Positions 58,243-64,000 of a stretch of 64,000 nucleotides of DNA are shown in pieces. The position numbers were made by a program, and so were the translations under genes. Within the stretch, counting starts at the first letter, position 1. Every line of letters begins with the position of its first letter. The stretch is from Bradyrhizobium sp. Ghvi. Lineage in GTDB: Bacteria; Pseudomonadota; Alphaproteobacteria; Rhizobiales; Xanthobacteraceae. The stretch is from NCBI RefSeq assembly GCF_900115265.1, contig NZ_FOVU01000001.1:1027001-1091000 (forward strand), given 5' to 3'. The notes below the pieces were generated by a model that did no database searches, was not told the DNA's origin, and saw nothing but the letters and a program-made list of their open reading frames with translations.

Positions 58243-59877
58243 CTACGCGACTTTGACCCCACACTTCCGCAACACCGTCTTGGCGAAGCCGAACGGCGCG
58301 GGCGTAAACGGGCCCGGCGGCGCGCGGGTGATCAAGGCGATGAAGCCGAGCGCGGCCACCGCCATCCAGAAGCACAACCAGAAGCCGTCGATATAGGCGA
58401 GCACATTGGCCTCGCGCGCGACGAAGCTCGCAAGCGTGCCAACCGCGCGCGCCGGCGCCGAGCCGGCGCCATGAGCGGCGAAGTGACCGGCGAGCTGCTT
58501 CAGGATCCGCACCACATCGACGTCGCCGATTTCGAGGTTCTGGCCGAGATAGAAGGAATGGATCTGCTCGCGGACGCGCAGCCACGTTCCCATCAGCGCC
58601 ACGCCAATTTCGGCGCCGCCGAGCCGCATGATCTGGATGTAAGCGGCAAACGAGGTGGCGCGGCTCGGGTCGGAATTGGACAGCGCGATGATGATGAGCG
58701 GCAGAAGCGTGGTCGCCTGTCCGACAGATTGCAGCAGCGCGATGCCGACAAAATCCTCGCGCGCCCAGTCATGGGTGAGCTGGGTACCCCAGAGACTGGC
58801 CGCGGCGAAGCACGCAAACCCCACCACCGCCACCGTGCGCGCATCGAAATGGCGCAGCAGCCAGATCGAGACGGGCACCAGAACGAACATCGGCAGCGCG
58901 CCATAGGTGAGCAGCAACAGCCCGCTCTGCTCCGGCCTGAGCTGGCCGACAGTACCGAGGAAGTTGGGCACCAGCGACGCATTGGACAACGAGGTCAGGG
59001 TGTAGAGCAGGATCACCACGAGCGACAGGCAGATATTGCGCGAGAACAGCACGTTCACATGCGCCCAGGGTTGCCGCACCAGCGACTCGTTGACGATGAA
59101 GGTGGCGAACAGCACGCCGCCGCCCACCAGCAGCGCCATGACGGTGCCGGAGCCCAGCCAGTCCAGGCGGTTGCCCTGGTCGAGGCCGGCATAGATCATC
59201 GAAACCCCTGCGCCGAGCAGCAGCATGCCGCCCCAATCGGCCTCGCGCAGCAGCGCGCGGTTCACCTGATCGTTCGGCGTGCCCAGATAGACCATCAGGC
59301 CCATCAGCGGCGCGATCACGACGCCCTGCCAGTACAACCATTGCCAGCCGAGATGATCGACATAGAAGCCGACCAGTGAAGTCGATGAGTCCAGTGCGAA
59401 GCCGACGCGGATCGAATAGAGCGCGATCGCCGGCAGCCACCAGCGGATCGGCAGATTGCGAAACACGATCATCAGCGTCGCCGGCACGAAGGTGCCGAGC
59501 AACAGGCCATGCACGACGCTGAGTGCGATCAGCGCCGGATAGTCGCGCACGAATGGGATGATCAGCGAGACGAGCGCGTAGACCACGCTGGGGATGCCGA
59601 GCACCCGGCGCAGGCCAAATACCGTCGTAAGCCACGCCACCGCCGGCGCGATGAAGATCTGCGAGCCGATGCCGGCGGTGGAGAGCCAGGCGCCTTCGTC
59701 GAAGGAGAGTCCGAACGCACCTCGCAAGTCGGGCAGGCCGACCGTGGTCAGCCGGCTGTCGAAATTGGCGAGGAACGAGCCGAGCAGCACCGCCGCGACG
59801 GCGAACAGAGGCTGCGGCGCGATGCCGCCGCGCGAGACGGGGCCGCGGCCGGCATCGTCATTTTCCGCCATTCGCAT
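58243..59877 (-). CDS. MFS drug efflux permease, DHA2/EmrB type
   Basis: 544 residues, fourteen membrane segments. FLANFDSRLTTVGLPDLRGAFGLS (in pieces) corresponds to the EmrB segment-1 region (family usually DxTIVNVALP). It probably exports toxic compounds through an EmrA-type adaptor and an outer-membrane channel. It overlaps the adaptor gene by 20 bases. ATG 59871 is an alternative start. Confidence 0.92.
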   Translation of the reverse strand: MRMAENDDAGRGPVSRGGIAPQPLFAVAAVLLGSFLANFDSRLTTVGLPDLRGAFGLSFDEGAWLSTAGIGSQIFIAPAVAWLTTVFGLRRVLGIPSVVYALVSLIIPFVRDYPALIALSVVHGLLLGTFVPATLMIVFRNLPIRWWLPAIALYSIRVGFALDSSTSLVGFYVDHLGWQWLYWQGVVIAPLMGLMVYLGTPNDQVNRALLREADWGGMLLLGAGVSMIYAGLDQGNRLDWLGSGTVMALLVGGGVLFATFIVNESLVRQPWAHVNVLFSRNICLSLVVILLYTLTSLSNASLVPNFLGTVGQLRPEQSGLLLLTYGALPMFVLVPVSIWLLRHFDARTVAVVGFACFAAASLWGTQLTHDWAREDFVGIALLQSVGQATTLLPLIIIALSNSDPSRATSFAAYIQIMRLGGAEIGVALMGTWLRVREQIHSFYLGQNLEIGDVDVVRILKQLAGHFAAHGAGSAPARAVGTLASFVAREANVLAYIDGFWLCFWMAVAALGFIALITRAPPGPFTPAPFGFAKTVLRKCGVKVA

Positions 59878-61003
59878 CTTTCGTGTCGATGCGGGTGACG
59901 ACCGACATGCCGGGCACGAGCCGCGTCAGCAAAGGCTGGTTGTCATCGAACCGGATGCGGACGGGAATGCGCTGCACGACTTTCGTGAAATTGCCGGTGG
60001 CATTATCGGGCGGCAGCAGCGCGACCTGCGCGCCGGTCGCGGGCGCGATGCGCTCGACCTTGCCGTGGAGCTTCTCGCGCGGGAAACTATCGATCGTGAT
60101 CTCGACCGGCTGGCCCGGCGCAACATGCGTGAGCTGCGTCTCCTTGTAGTTCGCGATCACATAGACCTTCGGCAGCGGCACCACGTTGATGAGATTGGTG
60201 CCGATATTGACGTAGTCGCCGGGCTGCACCTGTCGCTCGCCGACGACGCCATCGAACGGCGCCGTGATCCTGGTGTAGCCGAGCTTCAGCTTCGCGCTCG
60301 CCAGCGTCGCCTTGGTAGCGTCGAGATCGGCGGCGCGCTGCTTCTTGGTGCCTTGCAAAACTTCGAGCTGATGCTGCTGGGCTGCGATCACGGCCCGGCT
60401 GGCGCGCACATCGGCCTGCGCCTTGGCAAGGCCCGCGACCGCCTGCTCGAGCCGCTGCCGCGTGCCGGCGTCGGTCTGCGACAGCGATTGCTGACGCTCC
60501 TGCTCCTGCCTGGCTTCGACCTCCAGCGCCTCCGCCGAGAGGCGCGAGGCTTCGGCTTGCGCGATGGTCGCATATTGCAGCTCGATTTGGTTGGAGAGGT
60601 TGTCCAGCACGGCTTGCGCTGATGCCACCGCCGCCTCGGACTGAGCGACCTGCGCCTCGCAATCGGCGGGATCGATCTGGATCAGGAGATCGCCGGCCTT
60701 GACGCGCTGGAAGTCGGTCACTCCGACAGTCAGCACCTCGCCGGATACACGGCTCGCAAGCCGCGTCAGGTCGGCGCGAACGTAGGCGTCATTGGTGGTC
60801 TGGACCACTTCATTGCCGACCCATTCGTCGAAGCGCAGTGTCGCCAGCGCAACGAAGGCGAGCGCGACGATCACGGCGAACAGCGGAATGGCGAGCCGGC
60901 TCCAGAGCGAACTCACCGGCCGCTGTGTCGGCTTGGGCGGCGGGGCCGGTGCAACGGCAGGTGGCGGCACGATTTGTTCTTGTTGACTCACGGATAACCC
61001 CAA
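59858..61003 (-). CDS. HlyD/EmrA-type membrane fusion protein
   Basis: Periplasmic adaptor of the efflux pump. 381 residues: Pro-rich N-terminus, one membrane segment (about 35-57), lipoyl halves (ASRVSGEVLTVGVTDFQRVKAGD and ITAPFDGVVGERQVQPGD in pieces) separated by a long coiled-coil hairpin (about 115-235), and a beta-barrel domain. Upstream of, and overlapping, the EmrB-type gene. Confidence 0.93.
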   Translation of the reverse strand: MGLSVSQQEQIVPPPAVAPAPPPKPTQRPVSSLWSRLAIPLFAVIVALAFVALATLRFDEWVGNEVVQTTNDAYVRADLTRLASRVSGEVLTVGVTDFQRVKAGDLLIQIDPADCEAQVAQSEAAVASAQAVLDNLSNQIELQYATIAQAEASRLSAEALEVEARQEQERQQSLSQTDAGTRQRLEQAVAGLAKAQADVRASRAVIAAQQHQLEVLQGTKKQRAADLDATKATLASAKLKLGYTRITAPFDGVVGERQVQPGDYVNIGTNLINVVPLPKVYVIANYKETQLTHVAPGQPVEITIDSFPREKLHGKVERIAPATGAQVALLPPDNATGNFTKVVQRIPVRIRFDDNQPLLTRLVPGMSVVTRIDTKDANGGK

Positions 61004-61023
61004 ACCACTTCGCCTTAACCATC

Positions 61024-61098
61024 GTCATTCCGGGGCGATGCGAAGCATCGAACATCTCGAGATTCCGGGTCCGGTCCTTCGGTCCGTCCCGGAAAGAC
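61024..61098. repeat. Palindromic intergenic repeat, family A copy 2
   Basis: Begins GTCATTCCGGGGCGATGC, has CTCGAGATTCCGGGTCC in the middle and ends GTCCCGGAAAGAC; clearly the same repeat as 25548-25621. It lies between the efflux adaptor gene and nth. Confidence 0.85.
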
Positions 61099-61111
61099 GG
61101 AGCACTCTCAC

Positions 61112-61873
61112 TCACACCGTCTTCTCGGGCCACCGGCAGAGGTCGTTGATCAAGCAGACGTCACAGCGCGGCTTGCGCGCAAGGCAAGTATAGCGGCCGT
61201 GCAGGATCAGCCAATGATGAGCGTGCAGCATGAACTCGGCCGGGATCACCTTTTCGAGACCAAGCTCGACGTCGAGCGGAGTCTTGCCCGGCGCGAGCCC
61301 GGTACGATTGCCGACGCGGAAGACATGCGTGTCGACCGCCATGGTGTGCTCGCCAAAGGCCATGTTGAGCACGACATTGGCCGTCTTGCGTCCCGCGCCC
61401 GGCAGCGACTCGATCTCGGCGCGCGTGCGCGGCACCTCGCCGCCGAAATCGCTGAGCAGCTTGGCCGAGAGAGCGATCACGTTCCTGGCCTTGGTGCGGT
61501 AGAGGCCGATGGTCTTGATGTAGTCGCGCAAACGTTCCTCGCCGAGGTCGAGCATCTTCTGCGGCGTGTCGGCGACTTTGAACAATTCCCGTGTCGCCTT
61601 GTTGACCCCGGCATCGGTCGCCTGCGCCGACAGCACGACGGCGACCAGCAGCGTGAACGGATTGAGGTGCTCGAGCTCGCCCTTCGGCTCGGGATTGGCC
61701 TTGCGGAAACGGCTGAACACCTCTTGGATCTCCGCGGGCGTCCAGGGCTTGATAGCCTTGAGCGATTTCTTCGCGGGCGCCGATTTTTTGGCGGGCCTGG
61801 GCTTGGCGGCCTTTGCCTTTTTCTTCGGCACGGCCGCTTTGCGTTGGGCCGGCTTGCGGGTGATTTTCGCCAT
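61112..61873 (-). CDS. nth: Endonuclease III
   Basis: DNA glycosylase/AP lyase for oxidised pyrimidines. 253 residues from ATG 61873. HhH motif LPGAGRKTA with the catalytic Lys, catalytic Asp in AVDTHVFRV, and the Fe-S cluster Cys in CLARKPRCDVCLINDLC (spacing 6-2-5). A Lys/Ala/Pro-rich extension of about 40 residues precedes the core, probably binding DNA non-specifically. Confidence 0.95.
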   Translation of the reverse strand: MAKITRKPAQRKAAVPKKKAKAAKPRPAKKSAPAKKSLKAIKPWTPAEIQEVFSRFRKANPEPKGELEHLNPFTLLVAVVLSAQATDAGVNKATRELFKVADTPQKMLDLGEERLRDYIKTIGLYRTKARNVIALSAKLLSDFGGEVPRTRAEIESLPGAGRKTANVVLNMAFGEHTMAVDTHVFRVGNRTGLAPGKTPLDVELGLEKVIPAEFMLHAHHWLILHGRYTCLARKPRCDVCLINDLCRWPEKTV

Positions 61874-61895
61874 GATCGGGATATACTGAGAGACG

Positions 61896-62414
61896 ATGAG
61901 CACAGGCAACGAAATTGAGCGCGAGAATGAGCAGCAGATCTTTTCCGCGCTGCTGACGCCGCATCGCTCGCTCAATCGCACCGGTTTCCTCGCCGTGATG
62001 CTGTTCCTGAGCATCGTCAGCTTCGCCACCGGCATTGTGTTCCTGATGAAGGGCGCTTGGCCGGTGCTCGGCTTTTTTGGGCTCGACGTGCTCGTGGTGT
62101 GGTGGGCCTTCAAGGTCAATTTCCGCACCGCCCGGGCGCGCGAGGAGATCACCGTTACGACCTCGGAATTGCGCGTGCGGCGTATCAGCCATCGCGGTCA
62201 GGTCGCCGAATTCACCTTCAATCCGCTCTGGGTCCGCCTCGACATGGAGGTCGACGAGGACTTTGGCATCGAGCATCTCTATCTGATCTCGCGCGGCCAC
62301 CAGATCCAGATCGCCAGGTTCCTCGGACCGGATGAAAAGGCAAGCTTTTACAAAGGCTTGATTGAAGCGCTCAATGCCGCCAAACGGGGCCCGACCTACA
62401 ACCCGATCACCTGA
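61896..62414 (+). CDS. DUF2244 family membrane protein
   Basis: 172 residues with two close membrane segments (about 30-75) and a soluble C-terminal part. SALLTPHRSLNRTGF at the N-terminus and WVRLDMEVDEDFGIEHLYLISRG in pieces fit DUF2244, often found near cytochrome oxidase or nth genes. Function unknown. Divergent from nth by 22 bases. Confidence 0.88.
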   Translation: MSTGNEIERENEQQIFSALLTPHRSLNRTGFLAVMLFLSIVSFATGIVFLMKGAWPVLGFFGLDVLVVWWAFKVNFRTARAREEITVTTSELRVRRISHRGQVAEFTFNPLWVRLDMEVDEDFGIEHLYLISRGHQIQIARFLGPDEKASFYKGLIEALNAAKRGPTYNPIT

Positions 62415-62470
62415 TCGGCGGATCGGAAATCGGGTGGTTTCGACCCGGCGCCGCGCCTACATTTCCACTC

Positions 62471-63367
62471 ATGATGACACTCGCCATACATGACCAGCGC
62501 CTGGCCAGGCCGGGCTCCCAGACCGCCGCGCTGCGCGACTACGATTCGGTGCGCCGGGCGATCGCCTTCATCTCGGAAAACTGGCGCGCGCAGCCGACCA
62601 TCGAGGCGATGGCTGATGCGGCCGGCGTCACGCCGGATGAGCTGCACCATCTGTTCCGCCGCTGGGCCTCGATCACGCCGAAGGCCTTCATGCAGGCGCT
62701 GACGCTCGACCACGCCAAGGGACTGTTGCGGGATTCCGCGAGCATCCTCGACGCGGCGCTCGACTCGGGTCTGTCGGGTCCTGGCCGGCTGCACGATCTC
62801 TTCGTCACCCACGAAGCCATGTCGCCGGGGGAATGGAAGAACGGCGGCGCGGGGCTCACCCTGCGCTACGGCTTCCATCCCTCGCCCTTCGGCACCGCGA
62901 TCGTGATCGCGACCGATCGCGGCCTGTCAGGCCTCGCCTTTGCCGATCACGGTGAGGAGCAGGCCGCGCTCGCCGACATGACGCGGCGCTGGCCCAACGC
63001 CACCTATGTCGAAGACCACGAAGGCACCGCGCCGCTGGCGGCACGCATCTTCGACACCAGACTGTGGCGGCCGGACCAGCCATTGCGCATCGTGCTGATC
63101 GGCACCGATTTCGAAGTGCGGGTGTGGGAGACGTTGTTGAAGATCCCGATGGGACGCGCGGTGTCCTATTCGGACATTGCCTGCAACATCAAGAGACCGA
63201 AGGCCTCGCGCGCCGTCGGCGCGGCCGTCGGCAAGAACCCGGTCTCCTTCGTCGTGCCCTGCCACCGCGCACTCGGCAAGAGCGGCACGCTCACCGGCTA
63301 TCACTGGGGCATCACCCGCAAGCAGGCGATGCTGGGCTGGGAAGCCGGGCAGCTGGGGATGCAGTAG
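62471..63367 (+). CDS. Ada-like protein: AraC helix-turn-helix fused to O6-alkylguanine methyltransferase
   Basis: 298 residues. Residues about 20-120 are an AraC-type DNA-binding domain (TIEAMADAAGVTPDELHHLFRRW). The C-terminal part is the suicidal methyltransferase with Cys264 in VPCHRALG. The N-terminal zinc domain (methyl-phosphotriester acceptor) of E. coli Ada is absent. Probably repairs alkylated guanine and regulates genes. Confidence 0.93.
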   Translation: MMTLAIHDQRLARPGSQTAALRDYDSVRRAIAFISENWRAQPTIEAMADAAGVTPDELHHLFRRWASITPKAFMQALTLDHAKGLLRDSASILDAALDSGLSGPGRLHDLFVTHEAMSPGEWKNGGAGLTLRYGFHPSPFGTAIVIATDRGLSGLAFADHGEEQAALADMTRRWPNATYVEDHEGTAPLAARIFDTRLWRPDQPLRIVLIGTDFEVRVWETLLKIPMGRAVSYSDIACNIKRPKASRAVGAAVGKNPVSFVVPCHRALGKSGTLTGYHWGITRKQAMLGWEAGQLGMQ

Positions 63368-63386
63368 GCGAGATGCCGTTGCTGCG

Positions 63387-63496
63387 TGGGGTGGGTTAGC
63401 CGAAGGCGTGACCCACCTCTTTGGTTTCCTCAGTGATCGTGGTGGGTTACGCCGAGCAGATGCGCTTCGCGTATCTACTCGGCTAACCCACCCTAC
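63387..63496. repeat. Palindromic intergenic repeat with GGGTGGGTTA ends
   Basis: GGGTGGGTTAGCCGAAG on the left and CTCGGCTAACCCACCC on the right are inverted; an internal GTGGTGGGTTACGCCGAG repeats the motif. It fills the gap between the Ada-like gene and gpmA. Confidence 0.8.
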
Positions 63497-63506
63497 GAGA
63501 CCGTCG

Positions 63507-64000
63507 TCAGCCCGCCAGATCCAGCTTCGAGGCGACCGTCGAATCCGCGTTCAGCCGGTAGATGATCGGCACGCCGGTCGCGAGCTCGCGCTTCAGAATG
63601 CCTTCGGGCGAGAGCTTTTCCAGCACCATGATCAGCGCGCGCAGCGAGTTGCCGTGGGCGGCCACCAGCGTGCGCTTGCCGTTGAGCACGCCCGGGAGAA
63701 TCTCCTGCACGTAGTACGGCAACGCGCGCGCCAGCGTGTCCTTCAGGCTTTCGCCGCCGGGCGGTGGCACGTCGTAGGAGCGGCGCCAGACATGCACCTG
63801 CTCCTCGCCCCATTTCTTGCGGGCGTCGTCCTTGTTGAGACCGGAGAGATCGCCATAGTCGCGCTCGTTCAGCGCGAGATCCTTCGAAGTCGGCAGGCCC
63901 TGCTGGCCGAGCTCGGCGAGAATGAGATCGAGCGTGTGCTGCGCGCGCGTCAAGACCGAGGTGAAGGCGACGTCGAACACGAGCCCTTGTGCCTTGAGCT
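63507..64000 (-). CDS. gpmA: 2,3-bisphosphoglycerate-dependent phosphoglycerate mutase (5' end outside window)
   Basis: Glycolytic enzyme interconverting 3- and 2-phosphoglycerate through a phospho-His. The C-terminal 164 codons are present and the frame continues beyond the right edge. [20 protein letters not shown] and AHGNSLRAL (with the second active-site His) are typical; the N-terminal RHGxS motif is outside the window. Confidence 0.93.
   Translation of the reverse strand, partial: LKAQGLVFDVAFTSVLTRAQHTLDLILAELGQQGLPTSKDLALNERDYGDLSGLNKDDARKKWGEEQVHVWRRSYDVPPPGGESLKDTLARALPYYVQEILPGVLNGKRTLVAAHGNSLRALIMVLEKLSPEGILKRELATGVPIIYRLNADSTVASKLDLAG

Overview
The window looks like chromosomal DNA of a high-G+C alphaproteobacterium of the order Rhizobiales, most likely Bradyrhizobium or a close relative. 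The evidence is the gene order (aroA-cmk-rpsA-sppA; lptC-lptA-lptB-rpoN-hpf-ptsN), the NDUFA9-like, FYDLN-acid and DUF1150 proteins, and the dense scatter of palindromic intergenic repeats. No insertion sequence, prophage, CRISPR array or rRNA was recognised. Assignments come from reading motifs and context; no database search was run.

Layout. 0-5 kb: minus-strand core operon aroA-cmk-rpsA-sppA. 5-8.6 kb: FYDLN-acid protein, tRNA-Ala(GGC) followed by a palindrome and a small GIY-YIG nuclease gene, the divergent ohrR/ohrA peroxide pair, and a CoA-transferase. 8.8-13 kb: ugpBAEC glycerol-3-phosphate importer behind a Pho-box-like site. 13.2-14 kb: small heat-shock protein plus DUF1150. 14-18.6 kb: TetR-controlled catabolic-looking operon (SDR, saccharopine-dehydrogenase-like protein, acyl-CoA synthetase) with two perfect palindromic operators. 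19.6-26.2 kb: rnd, lptCAB, rpoN, hpf, ptsN. 26.3-29.2 kb: HAD-UbiA fusion and an MFS permease.

29.4-31.1 kb: a secreted DNase II-like protein with both HxK motifs, beside the 3' end of tRNA-Leu(CAG), with lower G+C than its surroundings. 31.3-35.3 kb: NDUFA9-like protein and uppP-dprE1-dprE2, which with the UbiA protein looks like a polyprenyl-phosphate D-arabinose route. 35.5-39.3 kb: GST, queG, a thioesterase-like protein, an alpha/beta hydrolase. 39.5-46 kb: infC (AUU start), rpmI, rplT, pheS, pheT; pheS and pheT are separated by a DUF559 nuclease gene enclosed in 40-bp perfect inverted repeats. 46-52 kb: TauE/SafE permease, Tat-exported amine oxidase, YiiX-like hydrolase, and csoR/copper P-type ATPase. 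52.4-57.3 kb: HMG-CoA-lyase-like enzyme and CoA-transferase, divergent LysR regulator, MFS permease. 57.3-64 kb: EI24 membrane protein, EmrAB-type efflux pair, nth, DUF2244, Ada-like repair protein, and the start of gpmA running off the edge.

Most interesting: (1) the bacterial DNase II homologue; (2) two small nuclease genes (DUF559, GIY-YIG), each physically tied to a palindromic repeat; (3) the D-arabinose donor genes, with Ala at the benzothiazinone-target Cys of DprE1; (4) an infC leader with mutually exclusive pairings.
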